In this document: positions 7,204-15,510 of the stretch, piece by piece
How the letters are laid out: each line of letters begins with the position of its first letter
Position numbering within the stretch: the first letter of the stretch is position 1
Program-made: the position numbers and the translations under genes
Notes under the pieces: generated by a model
The model's database searches: none
What the model saw: only the letters and a program-made list of their open reading frames with translations
Told to the model about the DNA's origin: nothing
DNA from: a virus
Strand: one strand, 5' to 3'
Length of the DNA stretch: 21,648 nucleotides
IMG/VR virus record: IMGVR_UViG_3300009104_000137
Coordinates: 1-21,648 of that record

Positions 7204-9054
7204 ATGGCATACAAAAGTTTAATAGATTATTATGGTGGCGGAATGGTTAAGCCGTCCGATGGTTACCAGTTAGGTGGTCTTGTTGCTGGAGCTAGACGGC
7301 AGAGAGATTACTCTGGTGAACTTAGAAATCTACAGCAACTGGCAGAACAATCAGCGAAAAGGAAACAAAAGGCACAGCGTAAGGGTGGTATACTAAAGAC
7401 AGCGCTGGGTATTGGCGGTACATTATTAGGCGGCCCTATGGGGGCCGCAGTTGGTTCTGCATTAGGTCAAGCATTAGGAGAGAAGTCATATAAAGATACA
7501 AGTTTTAAGGGTGGTAAGTATGCTCAGGATATTCGCGGACAGCTTGGTGAACAGGAAAAAGCCTATAAGGGACAGTCTGGTGCTAGAATAGGATTAGCTG
7601 GATTAGCTGGTTATATGGGTGGTAAAGCTGGAGGTATGTTTGGTAAGGCCGCCAGTGGTATAAAGGGTGGTGTAGGCCAGATAAAAGATATAGCAGGATT
7701 CTTAAAAGAAGGCGGTACTATGGGTGATGTATTAGGTGGCTATGCTCAGAAAGCTGGAGAATCAGGTATCTTTGGAGACTCTCTTTTATCAAGAGGATTG
7801 TTAGGTGCTGGTGCTAAGGCCAGTATTGCACCTACTGTTACTAAAAGAGCAACTGAACTAGCTACACCATCAGCATCAATGGAAAATTTATTAACAGCTA
7901 GAGAAGGTAGATATAAAATACCGGGTTCGACAGAGGGAGAATGGGCTGTACCGGATTCTGACTATGCTAGAAGTGTATTAACACCTACTGTTGGATATGA
8001 CGATCTTGCTGAGGGGCCAGATATTGAAGAGGTTGAAAAAATGCCATTTGGGTCAACTCTTAGAGAAATATGGGGCTCACAAACAGATGAAGAGAAAGCA
8101 CAAGAGGCGGCGAGATATCAACCTTGGGAAGCTCCAGCGGCTCATAGCCCTAGTTTGGCTACACCATCTTTTGGAGAAGAATTAATTGCTGGTGTATACA
8201 GTGATCCGGTTAGTGGGGCAGTGCCCCAACAACAACCGGCACAATCAATGGCTGGTTCTTTAATGCCGGATATGCCCCCAGCTGGATTCTCGGGGCAGGA
8301 TTTAATGATTGGAGAAGAAGGGCCGGATGCTATATTTGAACCATTTCTTTTACCGTCATTATTAGGCAGTGATTTTCCGGGTTATCAACCAGACACTGGT
8401 AGTTATAGAGAGTTCGCAAGTGATTGGATGCCAGCGGAATTGCAAACAGCTGGTGGAGTTAGGGGATATCAAAGCGGTGGACAGGTTGGTTATGGTACTG
8501 CTACTGATCCATTACAAGCATTAGAACAAATGGGTATGGGAGATGTTGCTAAAGACCCAAAGCTAGAGGATTATATAGAAGATTTACCTCAGTTTACAAT
8601 GGGTTATAAACAACAATTAGGCGATGTAATGGCTGGGGGTCGATCTAGTTTAATGGATATATCACAGCAGTCAAGAATGCAACAGGCTGGAACTGGTTTT
8701 GCAGGGGGTGGAGCTGGAGCAGTAGGTCAAGCGCGGGCAAGGAAAGAATTACAAAGGGGTGTAGGAACCCAACGAAGAGGTATTGTAGAAAGCTATCAGG
8801 CTGACCTATTAAGTGCCCTTGCTGATATAGAAGCTAAGGGTGGTTTTGAATTTGGTAATGGTGTAGATCAAAATCAAAATACTTATGCTTTAGGTGAAGC
8901 TGGTGTTGGGATGGAAGCATCCGGCATACCAGAAGGCTGGCCTTCAAGACAGGCTTTTGACAGTTGGCGTGATGCTGGAGGCGATCCTGACACTGCTGTA
9001 AACTATGGCTGGCAAGCCACTCAACCGGGTGCCACACCGGGGTATAAACCGTAA
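7204..9054 (+). CDS. Gly/Ala-rich internal virion (ejection-type) protein, 616 aa
   Basis: AGGA 7 nt upstream supports the start. The N terminus has an odd Gly-rich motif (DYYGGGMVKPSDGYQLGGLV) that recurs later as GYQSGGQVGYG. Residues 60-95 and 125-150 are Gly/Ala zipper-like hydrophobic stretches (GGTLLGGPMGAAVGSALGQALG; GLAGLAGYMGGKAGGMFG) suited to membrane insertion, separated by basic segments. The middle is Pro/Gln-rich and low in order; a helical region near residues 450-550 ends with RARKELQRG. Followed by two other large proteins before the strand switch, it is placed like the inner core proteins of podoviruses that exit the virion at infection. Role inferred from position and composition. 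Confidence 0.55.
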   Translation: MAYKSLIDYYGGGMVKPSDGYQLGGLVAGARRQRDYSGELRNLQQLAEQSAKRKQKAQRKGGILKTALGIGGTLLGGPMGAAVGSALGQALGEKSYKDTSFKGGKYAQDIRGQLGEQEKAYKGQSGARIGLAGLAGYMGGKAGGMFGKAASGIKGGVGQIKDIAGFLKEGGTMGDVLGGYAQKAGESGIFGDSLLSRGLLGAGAKASIAPTVTKRATELATPSASMENLLTAREGRYKIPGSTEGEWAVPDSDYARSVLTPTVGYDDLAEGPDIEEVEKMPFGSTLREIWGSQTDEEKAQEAARYQPWEAPAAHSPSLATPSFGEELIAGVYSDPVSGAVPQQQPAQSMAGSLMPDMPPAGFSGQDLMIGEEGPDAIFEPFLLPSLLGSDFPGYQPDTGSYREFASDWMPAELQTAGGVRGYQSGGQVGYGTATDPLQALEQMGMGDVAKDPKLEDYIEDLPQFTMGYKQQLGDVMAGGRSSLMDISQQSRMQQAGTGFAGGGAGAVGQARARKELQRGVGTQRRGIVESYQADLLSALADIEAKGGFEFGNGVDQNQNTYALGEAGVGMEASGIPEGWPSRQAFDSWRDAGGDPDTAVNYGWQATQPGATPGYKP

Positions 9055-9067
9055 AAGGAGATAGAAA

Positions 9068-10195
9068 ATGCCAAGTGAATATGAAATATATAGAGCTTAT
9101 GCCGGAATGAATCAACCTAAGTCGGGGTTTGATTATTTCATGGAAGGTTTAAAAGAAATACAAGCAGGTGCTAGGGCTGATAAGCAGTTAGCTTTACAGG
9201 AGCGTTCTCAGGACAGGGCCGATGAAAATATGCGGATCAATAAGGAACAGAATGCTTTAAATAATCAACGCATTCAAGAAGCTAAAAAAGATAAAGAGTT
9301 AAATGATTTGATTGGCGCGGCGAGAACAGATTATCAGAAAGCGCAGATATACAGGTCTATGGGTGGTGGAAAGTATGATGATATAGCCGCAGACCTTGAG
9401 CAGAACTGGCAAAAGCAGGAAAGCAATAAAGGTATATATAGGGAATCGTTTTATGGTACTGAAGAAGAGCAGGCCCAGAAATTAGCTGATTTTTTAAAGT
9501 CTGCTGATCCATCTAACCCACTGTATGATAAAGCTGTTGTAAGAAGAAATAAATTATTAGGTGATATTGCTGATACGGCGGATGAAATACTTGCCGATCC
9601 AGAATTTGGGGCTAGTTATGAACGCTTTAGTGATACTATAAAAACACAAGGAGAATCAGAAGAAAACATAGAGATTGCCAGAAAAGGTTTGATACAGATT
9701 GAAAAAGAATATCGGGCAAAGCAACAAAGGTTCTTTAAAGATAAAACAAAGAGAACTTCACCTATAGGGGCTGTTGAAGTTGAAGATCATGATCCGGTCG
9801 TTGATTACTTATTAGAGGGTACTGAAACTGGCAAGATTTTTGCTGGTATTGAAGAGCCCGCTGGTGGCGATGCGGTTGCTGAAGTTGGTGGTCAGGTTAT
9901 TGCCGCAGGTGGAGTAGAACCACAGGCGGTAGCGGTTACTCCAGATGTTGAAAAAATTAGACAGTCCGATTTATCTGGTAAAGTAAGTGGTAAAACAACA
10001 CAGCAACGCGCTCAGATAATAGGTAAAATATTAGGCCGTGATGTTTCTGAAGAAGAATCTGAAGAACTAATACGAGCTTCTATTAGGGCTGGTATAGGTG
10101 AGAGTGCAGAGGAATTTTTACAGGGCTTGGGAACTGGTATTGCTAAAAAGAGATATCCAGCTGTGAGGGCGGCGACAGCAAGACAGGCCGGTTAA
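9068..10195 (+). CDS. helical internal virion-type protein, 375 aa
   Basis: A strong SD (AAAAGGAG) precedes the ATG. The first 100 residues are strongly helical and charged with long runs of Gln/Arg/Lys/Glu (QLALQERSQDRADENMRINKEQNALNNQRIQEAKKDKEL), likely a coiled coil. The later part includes a Gly/Val/Ala-rich linker around residues 265-300 and an acidic helical end. No membrane segment is apparent. By position between two hydrophobic large proteins, it may be the soluble member of an ejection complex (compare T7 gp14-gp16). No direct homology is claimed. Confidence 0.55.
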   Translation: MPSEYEIYRAYAGMNQPKSGFDYFMEGLKEIQAGARADKQLALQERSQDRADENMRINKEQNALNNQRIQEAKKDKELNDLIGAARTDYQKAQIYRSMGGGKYDDIAADLEQNWQKQESNKGIYRESFYGTEEEQAQKLADFLKSADPSNPLYDKAVVRRNKLLGDIADTADEILADPEFGASYERFSDTIKTQGESEENIEIARKGLIQIEKEYRAKQQRFFKDKTKRTSPIGAVEVEDHDPVVDYLLEGTETGKIFAGIEEPAGGDAVAEVGGQVIAAGGVEPQAVAVTPDVEKIRQSDLSGKVSGKTTQQRAQIIGKILGRDVSEEESEELIRASIRAGIGESAEEFLQGLGTGIAKKRYPAVRAATARQAG

Positions 10196-10198
10196 TGA

Positions 10199-13100
10199 AT
10201 GCCCCCTACTTCTAAAGATTATTTAAACATGCTGTCTGGGGGGCAATCTCCCAGAAATGAAAAGTTATATGGATTCATACCCGGAGGTTGGTTACCAGAC
10301 TGGGTAAAGCAGGGTTATAATCAAAGCATAGAGGGCATGGCCCAACAGGTTATGAGTGGTGAGCCTGTGTTTAATGTTGATCAAGAATACGATCCCAATA
10401 TGATGGAGGATATTGGTGCTACTGTTCTGAGTTTCCTAACCCCTACCGATATAGCATCTATGTTTTTAGGTGGTGGGATTGGTACTGCCGCTATAAAGAA
10501 GATAGCTGTAGAAAAGATTGTTAAAGCTGGCGGTAGAAGAGGATTAGCAAAAGGCGCTGTTAACAATGCTTTTGATAGGGTAAAGGAACAAGCAAAACTA
10601 AAAGCAGTTACAGGTGCAACCGGTCTTGGGTTTTATTCTGGACTTCAATCTAGCTTAGGTCAAAAAGTAACCAATGATGATGTTGACCTTGTGTCTACAT
10701 TAAAAGATGCTACAGTAGGAGCCACATTGGGTGCGGCCACTGGTGGGTTAGGAACGAAAGCCGGACAGCTCGCGAGGGCCAGAGGCATGGGTTTGAGGCA
10801 GGCTAAAGCAGTAGAAAAGGGTGCTGAAGTAGGAATATTTGGAACGGCAGGCCCAGTTCTGGTGGGAGAACTTCCATCGGCAGACTCTTATATACATGCC
10901 GCCGGTGTAATCGGCGGTCTTGGGTTAAGCCGAGCTATTGCTAAGAAGGTAATTACACCATCAAAACAGGCGCTTAAAGGAGCTGAGTATGAAAATAAAT
11001 TAGCAGAAAGCGCAGAGGCTTTGTCAAGGGAGCGGGCAGGAATGCTCAGGGGTGAGGAGGTATGGACTAATAAAGATGGTAGGGAAGTTAAAATATTATC
11101 TGATTGGACTTCAAGCCGTCGCAATGATAAAGTTTTAGAATTACAGGATATAAAGACAGGAGAAAAGTTTAGTAAGCCAAAGCAGGAATTTTTTCAAACT
11201 GAGAAGTGGTTTAGAAAGACAGACAGTGCGGGGAAAAATGTTGGGTTGCAGATGAGAAAACAATTCTTTGGCTTAGGTAAAAAAGAGCTTGGGCTATCGG
11301 ATATAGAATTAAAGATCGAAGTTGATCGTGCTCTTGGTAGGGAAACAAAATTAAGAAAACACAAAACAAAGGGAAGGGAATATCATACAGGATATAATAA
11401 GCTAGATGGTTCAGGTAAGAAAGGATACGAGCAAAGAAGAATTTTAAATGAAAATTTAGAGTCTAGATTATATGTTAAAGATAAAATTAAAGATTGGAAA
11501 TCTAAAGGCATCGTTATAAAAGAAGCGTCTGAGAAATCATTAATGCAAAAAGCATTGCCACCAGAGATATATAAAAAAATATTAGGTATGAAATCAGCAG
11601 TAGTTGACCCTGTTAAAACAATGGTTATTGACCCCTTAAAACCAAAGAAGGCAAGAGTCGGTGATGACCCAATAACGCAGGAGTTAATAAAGGTTTTTTA
11701 TAGTATGGACGCCGGTACTAATCTCATGAATAAGCGGTTATTTTATTTATTTGATAATGCTAGGTATATAACAAAAGATGGTAAAAAAATAAAGGGTTTA
11801 CATAATTTAAGTAAAAAACAGAGAGAAGAATTAGGTAAAGATTTAGACAGTCCTGAACTAGCTGATGCAAATAGGGTGAAAGACTATCGTCGGATACTTA
11901 CTGCTGGTTATAATATGGCAAAAAAATCAGGTATTGATGTAGCACCATTTGAAAAGAATTATTTTCCATTGGTTATTCGTTCTAAAATATTTCGCACCCT
12001 TAGGGACGATCTATATAAAATAATACCAAAAGATGAGCGTATGCTTGGTGATAATTTATCAAAACAACCAGCACTGGAGGATAGGTTAGTATTGGCAATG
12101 AAATCTGGTGAGTTATCACCAGACACCATAAGCGCATTAAAGCATGTTAGGAAAATGATAGAGAAGCAGGAGAACAAAAGAGCTACCTATGCTGAAGCTT
12201 TTCAGTCTATGCGCGATGAAGTGTTTAGTGAATTTATAGTTGTTAATAAGAATTTAGAAATTGCCAGACAGAAAAAAAGATTACCAGAGCAATTTTATGA
12301 AAGAGATGCTGGTGTGGTGCTAACTGATTATTCAAGTAATTTGTCTAAAAAAATTGGTTATGTTAAAAATGCTGGCAAGAAAGGTGAGGAGGTATATAAT
12401 AGAATAAACGCGTTGCACAATAAGGGCTTACATGAAGAAGCTAATTTGTTACGTAAAGCATTTGATTCTTATACCGGTAAAATTGAAATTGATAGAAAAC
12501 ATAACTGGAATCCAAAAGCAAAAAATGTTTTAAATGATCTGGTAAATTTTCAAGTAGCTACTAAAATAGGGTTAGGATTTGCTACTATTCCAAACTTTAC
12601 ACAGGTATTTATATCTAGTGTTCTAAAATCTGGGTATGCCCCATTCTTTCGAGGTACTTATAAATTTTTATCTGATCAAACATATAGAGATCAAATAAAA
12701 AAATATACAGGTGCAGGCTCTTTAGAACTTCATCAGATTCTTATGGATTATCGCCCCAAAGATATTACCCTAATGTCTCGGTTTGCTGACTGGACAACCA
12801 CAGGTATAAAGATACCCGGAACAAAAGCGGCGTTAGGTTTTAAGGGTATAAATAGGGTTAATGCAATAGTGTCAGCATATACTGGATATGAGGCCGCGCT
12901 TAAATGGCAAAAGATTGCACAAACAACAAAGAATCCATCTAGAAAAAGATGGGCCATGAGTAACCTAAAAGATATGGGTGTAACAGATATAAATAAAAGA
13001 TTAACACCCCGCAACATGGCCCGCGCAATGTATGAGTTTTCCAGAGACACCCAGCTACAGAAAAATGTTCTACGGGAACCTGACTTTGCAAATGATCCTA

Positions 13101-13822
13101 AGTGGAGGCCGTTCTTTTTATTTAAGAGATTTGGATATAGGCAGGCTGAGTGGATTGCATCAGAGTTCAAGAAAGAAGTTATAGATAACAAGAACGCCGC
13201 GTTTGCCTTGAGACTTGCGGCTGGTGGAATGGCAGGTGGGTTGTTTGTAAACGCCGCCAAGAGAATGCTTGCTGACCTACTAGCTGGTACGGATATATAT
13301 GATGAGCAGTATAAGGTAGGCGAAGGTGGGTTTGGTTTAAATGATGTGTTGGATAATTTTGGCGCCGTAGGAGCTTTTGGTATTGTGTCTGACATTATTG
13401 CTTCCGAAAGCACATGGCGAGCATTAGAGTTTGCGGCTAAACCTGCAATAGCTCAGGATGCTATGAAATCCTATGTTGCCCTGCAAAAATTATTAAAAGA
13501 TATGGATGAGTTTGGATTGGGATGGCACGTAGCTCAACGTGCTATAAAAAATGTAGCCCCAATTGGCGGTACTATTCCCAGAAGGATTGCCCAGCAGTTT
13601 GAAACAAAAGGACAACGAAAGTCATATGTTAAATATAGATACAGTAAGATACACCCCAGAATACTTGATTACATGAGTGATGGAAATAATAGGATGGCGC
13701 AACGATTAATCAGGGAGTGGAACAGATCGTTCCCAGAGCGTCCTATTATGTATGATGATATTGGCCCGAAGGCAATCAACCGCAGGCTGATGAATAAATA
13801 TAAGAAAAGGATGAACCCCTAG
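10199..13822 (+). CDS. large internal virion / DNA-ejection protein, 1207 aa
   Basis: This is the longest gene of the window and the last of the + strand module. It has several hydrophobic Gly/Ala stretches near residues 90-110, 165-185 and 210-245, a basic central domain with E-K-N-Y-F-P-L-V-I-R (about residue 585) like the YFPR signature of large polyvalent phage proteins, and amphipathic or hydrophobic regions near residues 780-800 and 1000-1030. The C terminus is very basic (RRLMNKYKKRMNP). Length, hydrophobic segments and position fit gp16-like proteins that form a trans-envelope channel. I see no lysozyme motif in it; that function is at 2425. ATG at 10199 lies 3 nt after the previous stop. 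Confidence 0.6.
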   Translation: MPPTSKDYLNMLSGGQSPRNEKLYGFIPGGWLPDWVKQGYNQSIEGMAQQVMSGEPVFNVDQEYDPNMMEDIGATVLSFLTPTDIASMFLGGGIGTAAIKKIAVEKIVKAGGRRGLAKGAVNNAFDRVKEQAKLKAVTGATGLGFYSGLQSSLGQKVTNDDVDLVSTLKDATVGATLGAATGGLGTKAGQLARARGMGLRQAKAVEKGAEVGIFGTAGPVLVGELPSADSYIHAAGVIGGLGLSRAIAKKVITPSKQALKGAEYENKLAESAEALSRERAGMLRGEEVWTNKDGREVKILSDWTSSRRNDKVLELQDIKTGEKFSKPKQEFFQTEKWFRKTDSAGKNVGLQMRKQFFGLGKKELGLSDIELKIEVDRALGRETKLRKHKTKGREYHTGYNKLDGSGKKGYEQRRILNENLESRLYVKDKIKDWKSKGIVIKEASEKSLMQKALPPEIYKKILGMKSAVVDPVKTMVIDPLKPKKARVGDDPITQELIKVFYSMDAGTNLMNKRLFYLFDNARYITKDGKKIKGLHNLSKKQREELGKDLDSPELADANRVKDYRRILTAGYNMAKKSGIDVAPFEKNYFPLVIRSKIFRTLRDDLYKIIPKDERMLGDNLSKQPALEDRLVLAMKSGELSPDTISALKHVRKMIEKQENKRATYAEAFQSMRDEVFSEFIVVNKNLEIARQKKRLPEQFYERDAGVVLTDYSSNLSKKIGYVKNAGKKGEEVYNRINALHNKGLHEEANLLRKAFDSYTGKIEIDRKHNWNPKAKNVLNDLVNFQVATKIGLGFATIPNFTQVFISSVLKSGYAPFFRGTYKFLSDQTYRDQIKKYTGAGSLELHQILMDYRPKDITLMSRFADWTTTGIKIPGTKAALGFKGINRVNAIVSAYTGYEAALKWQKIAQTTKNPSRKRWAMSNLKDMGVTDINKRLTPRNMARAMYEFSRDTQLQKNVLREPDFANDPKWRPFFLFKRFGYRQAEWIASEFKKEVIDNKNAAFALRLAAGGMAGGLFVNAAKRMLADLLAGTDIYDEQYKVGEGGFGLNDVLDNFGAVGAFGIVSDIIASESTWRALEFAAKPAIAQDAMKSYVALQKLLKDMDEFGLGWHVAQRAIKNVAPIGGTIPRRIAQQFETKGQRKSYVKYRYSKIHPRILDYMSDGNNRMAQRLIREWNRSFPERPIMYDDIGPKAINRRLMNKYKKRMNP

Positions 13823-13836
13823 CAGTTAGAAACTGC
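13822..13836. terminator. perfect hairpin at the convergent strand junction
   Basis: GCAGTT-AGA-AACTGC forms a 6-bp perfect stem with a 3-nt loop. It overlaps the TAG of the 1207-aa gene and the TAA of the opposing nuclease gene. No T-run follows on either strand, so it is not a textbook intrinsic terminator. Its position between converging transcripts still suggests a bidirectional stop or RNA 3'-end stabiliser. Confidence 0.35.
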
Positions 13837-14299
13837 GGAGTTCAGAAATCGGAAGATTAAAGCAATCGGCGCGAACTGTGTAATTATTTCGCGGGTCTAG
13901 TTCACCCTTCTTTTTGAAAGAACATTTGGCAAAGTATTCATCTTTAGTAATCCAGCCAAGTATCCATCCTTTAGACATATCATTTAAGACGCGGACAAAT
14001 ATATACTCATCACAATCTTGATGAGTGTTGTACTCAGCAATGGAGCACTCATAGTATGGAAGGGGTTTTACACTTGTCCGCTTAGTCTTAACGTCTGCTC
14101 TTATGTCTTCTTTATATATAATATCATAATCATAGGTGTCGCAGAGTAATCCACCTATATTATCAAGTATAAGTAATTCACCAACAAAGCCGGCGAGGTT
14201 ACCGGCACCCTTTGTGATGCTATGTTTAATGGCACCCATCTCTACGGCGCGCTGTTCCGCCTGATATATCTGGTCTTCATTTATATTTACCTCAACCAT
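13826..14299 (-). CDS. PD-(D/E)XK-type endonuclease-like protein, 157 aa
   Basis: The protein has the order expected of the PD-(D/E)XK fold: a helix with Glu41 (G-F-V-G-E-L-L-I-L), an acidic Y-D-Y-D at 57-59, then D69-V-K71 in R-A-D-V-K-T-K-R-T. The remainder is beta-like (YIFVRVLNDMSKGWILGWIT). Small proteins of this type are common in phages, sometimes labelled restriction-endonuclease-like. It may act in DNA recombination, junction resolution or host DNA degradation; the substrate cannot be read from the sequence. It is the last gene of the - strand operon and overlaps the membrane-protein gene upstream by 8 nt. Confidence 0.6.
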   Translation of the reverse strand: MVEVNINEDQIYQAEQRAVEMGAIKHSITKGAGNLAGFVGELLILDNIGGLLCDTYDYDIIYKEDIRADVKTKRTSVKPLPYYECSIAEYNTHQDCDEYIFVRVLNDMSKGWILGWITKDEYFAKCSFKKKGELDPRNNYTVRADCFNLPISELRSF

Positions 14300-14504
14300 T
14301 CACAATAAATAAAACTATTACAAAAAATATAGTTAGACTTATAAAAAAATTATTGTCAGGAAAACTACCAATATTTTTAATTGGTTTATTTAAACTGGCA
14401 AACAATGGATTTTTATTTTTAGGTACTGCAATAGTAAACAAGGCCAGATAGCCTTCCAGCCAGTATAGTACCGCATTTATTATATCCACAATATAATCTA
14501 TCAC
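14292..14504 (-). CDS. small two-span membrane protein, 70 aa
   Basis: A GTG start overlaps the preceding TGA (GTGA). Two hydrophobic segments are visible: about residues 5-27 (IVDIINAVLYWLEGYLALFTIAV) and 52-68 (NFFISLTIFFVIVLFIV), joined by a basic loop. It would be an inner-membrane hairpin protein. Holin topology is possible, but the lysis cluster is on the other strand far away; superinfection exclusion or host-takeover roles are equally possible. No family recognised. Confidence 0.5.
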   Translation of the reverse strand: MIDYIVDIINAVLYWLEGYLALFTIAVPKNKNPLFASLNKPIKNIGSFPDNNFFISLTIFFVIVLFIVNG

Positions 14505-14746
14505 TGCTCTAGTTCTCTTAATACTAGAGTTTCATATTCTGTTTTCTTCATTTTCCTAAACTTGGTCTTGGCGCTCTTTGTCATTTCCAGCCAGCATATA
14601 TCTAATGCTTCAACTCTGGTATCATAACCGGTAGCCGCACCGCAAAACTGGCGCTCAATACCATCCTTTGCCTGCAATCTGGGGTTCCAGTCTGATTTTC
14701 CACACATAGAGCAGTGCCTTCCAATTTTTGTACAGCTTGACCCCAA
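14501..14746 (-). CDS. small Cys-rich zinc-finger-like protein, 81 aa
   Basis: TTG start with a strong SD: on the - strand AGGAGG lies 5 nt before TTG (SD at about 14750-14757). The N-terminal half has Cys5, Cys12-x-x-Cys15 and Cys35, suggesting a small zinc site; the C-terminal third is a basic helix (KSAKTKFRKMKKTEY). I do not recognise the family. The SD and start codon fall inside one arm of a 12-bp inverted repeat, so translation may be controlled by RNA folding. Confidence 0.55.
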   Translation of the reverse strand: MGSSCTKIGRHCSMCGKSDWNPRLQAKDGIERQFCGAATGYDTRVEALDICWLEMTKSAKTKFRKMKKTEYETLVLRELEQ

Positions 14747-14793
14747 AAACCCCTCCTAGAATCCGTTATATGGAACTAAAAGGGGTTTTTTGG
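14743..14793 (-). promoter_or_regulatory. inverted repeat sequestering the SD and TTG start of the 81-aa gene
   Basis: On the + strand CCAAAAACCCCT (14743-14754) is complementary to AGGGGTTTTTTGG (14781-14793) with one extra T, leaving a loop of about 26 nt. In the - strand RNA the 3' arm contains the GGAGGGG SD and the TTG start. When paired, ribosome access should be blocked. The stem is followed by T-runs on either strand, so a bidirectional terminator reading is also possible. Confidence 0.45.
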
Positions 14794-14809
14794 TACAAGT
14801 GTCCATCGT

Positions 14810-14848
14810 GAAATGATCGCTCCGTATTCGGGCGATTAGACACCTTCT
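14810..14848 (-). other. compact nested hairpins in the gap before the 81-aa gene
   Basis: GTGTC and GACAC flank an inner hairpin ATCGC-T-CCG-TATT-CGG-GCGAT (8 bp with a one-base bulge). The element lies in the roughly 114-nt untranslated gap 14747-14860, between the end of the 75-aa gene and the start of the 81-aa gene, next to the SD-sequestering repeat. It could be an RNA-protein binding site or a processing site. I see no tRNA signature in it. Confidence 0.35.
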
Positions 14849-14860
14849 CGAGGATAGGCC

Positions 14861-15088
14861 TTAGAAACCGGCCTGTTGGCCTTTTTTTGACTGAAATTTC
14901 TCTTGTGGTTCCGTCCATTTGACAAAAAGCATAGTCTTTCCACCCTTTGTCTCGCGTTTCCACAATGCGAACTCTTTCATTGAGCCATCAACTTTACCTT
15001 TACCAGTATAGTCTGGGCGCTTGTCGCCATTTTCTTTATAGTCATTTTGAAACAGGCTTGCTGTTCCGTCTTCATGTTCGTAAGCCAT
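14861..15088 (-). CDS. small conserved-type phage protein, 75 aa
   Basis: AAGGAG 8 nt upstream supports the ATG. The layout (AYEHEDGTASLFQNDYKENGDKRPDYTG-G-.-.-.-G, then an aromatic/basic strand WKRETKGGKTMLFVKW) matches a widespread type of small phage protein with a G-S-L-F-x-N-D-x-K motif followed by G-x-x-x-G and a beta strand. The function of that group is unknown to me; a small OB-like or nucleic-acid-binding fold is plausible because it sits with replication genes. No Cys or membrane segment. Confidence 0.6.
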   Translation of the reverse strand: MAYEHEDGTASLFQNDYKENGDKRPDYTGKGKVDGSMKEFALWKRETKGGKTMLFVKWTEPQEKFQSKKGQQAGF

Positions 15089-15118
15089 TTACTTACTCCT
15101 TTTCACTTTGTTTATGAT

Positions 15119-15187
15119 TCAAGTTTTGATAACCTCTTTGCCCAACCATCTAATACCAACCAAACGATCGCTTAAAGAAGTTATCAT
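15119..15187 (-). CDS. 22-codon micro-ORF inside a junction inverted repeat
   Basis: The ATG at 15187 overlaps the preceding stop (ATGA) and the frame closes at TGA 15121-15119. The peptide begins MITSLSDRLVGIRWLGKEV. Its two ends lie in the arms of the 12-nt inverted repeat 15128-15185. Overlap with the upstream stop is the only sign of translation; no good SD is seen. It may be a leader peptide or chance. Confidence 0.25.
   Translation of the reverse strand: MITSLSDRLVGIRWLGKEVIKT
15128..15185 (-). repeat. 12-nt inverted repeat in the junction before the 75-aa gene
   Basis: GATAACCTCTTT (15128-15139) faces AAAGAAGTTATC (15174-15185), 11 of 12 bases pairing and the twelfth a possible G-U in RNA. 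The loop is 34 nt and contains the palindrome CGATCG. It fills the gap between the nuclease-like gene and the 75-aa gene. No T-run follows, so attenuation, processing or protein binding is more likely than simple termination. Confidence 0.5.
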
Positions 15188-15510
15188 AATTCTTTTTTAA
15201 TTAATGATAGTAACATCATATACTGTTCCAGCGGTACTACCATGAATGGGTCTTCCCTGTCACCGCGTATTACTACACCGCTTTCCTGTTTCTCAGGCTT
15301 TACCCATATGGCAATACTCTTACGGCGCTTACACCCATAATATTTTCCTTCGATCTCAACGTCGCCCTTTTCATGCTGGGCTCCACCGCGATCACGGTTA
15401 AAGGCATCAAGGTTAAATTCCTTAGCCATGCGCACCACCTGCCGTTGCAGTTCTGCGCCCCGCTGACGGTTGCGCTTACCCCGCCGTATGTTCTTTGGAT
15501 TTTTTCGCAC
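15184..15510 (-). CDS. PDDEXK-like (Holliday-resolvase/VRR-type) nuclease candidate, 108 aa
   Basis: The very basic N terminus (MRKNPKNIRRGKRNRQRGAE) leads to a helix with Glu20 (GAELQRQVVRMAKEF), then R-D-R-G-G-A-Q-H-E-K-G-D50-V and Y-Y-G-C-K61-R-R-K. This is the order E...D...(E/D)-x-K seen in small archaeal Hjc-like and phage resolvase-like proteins. The acidic residue expected two before Lys61 is Gly59, so the active site may be altered or use another residue (Glu52 or Glu54). A late D-R-E-D-P-F-M-V-V-P-L-E-Q-Y segment also resembles that group. GTG start overlaps the primase-finger stop (TAGTG). Confidence 0.5.
   Translation of the reverse strand: MRKNPKNIRRGKRNRQRGAELQRQVVRMAKEFNLDAFNRDRGGAQHEKGDVEIEGKYYGCKRRKSIAIWVKPEKQESGVVIRGDREDPFMVVPLEQYMMLLSLIKKEL

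Noticed and set aside
12748-13413. 221-codon - strand frame inside the large virion gene
   Set aside because: Antisense to a clearly coding region, with no SD or context.
14857-14888. + strand intrinsic terminator GGCC-TGTT-GGCC followed by seven T
   Set aside because: The stem is only 4 bp, lies inside the C-terminal codons of a - strand gene and 1 kb past the last + strand gene.
14766-14963. 65-codon - strand frame across the end of the 75-aa gene and the structured gap
   Set aside because: It overlaps the better supported 14861-15088 gene, lacks a good SD, and covers the hairpin region.
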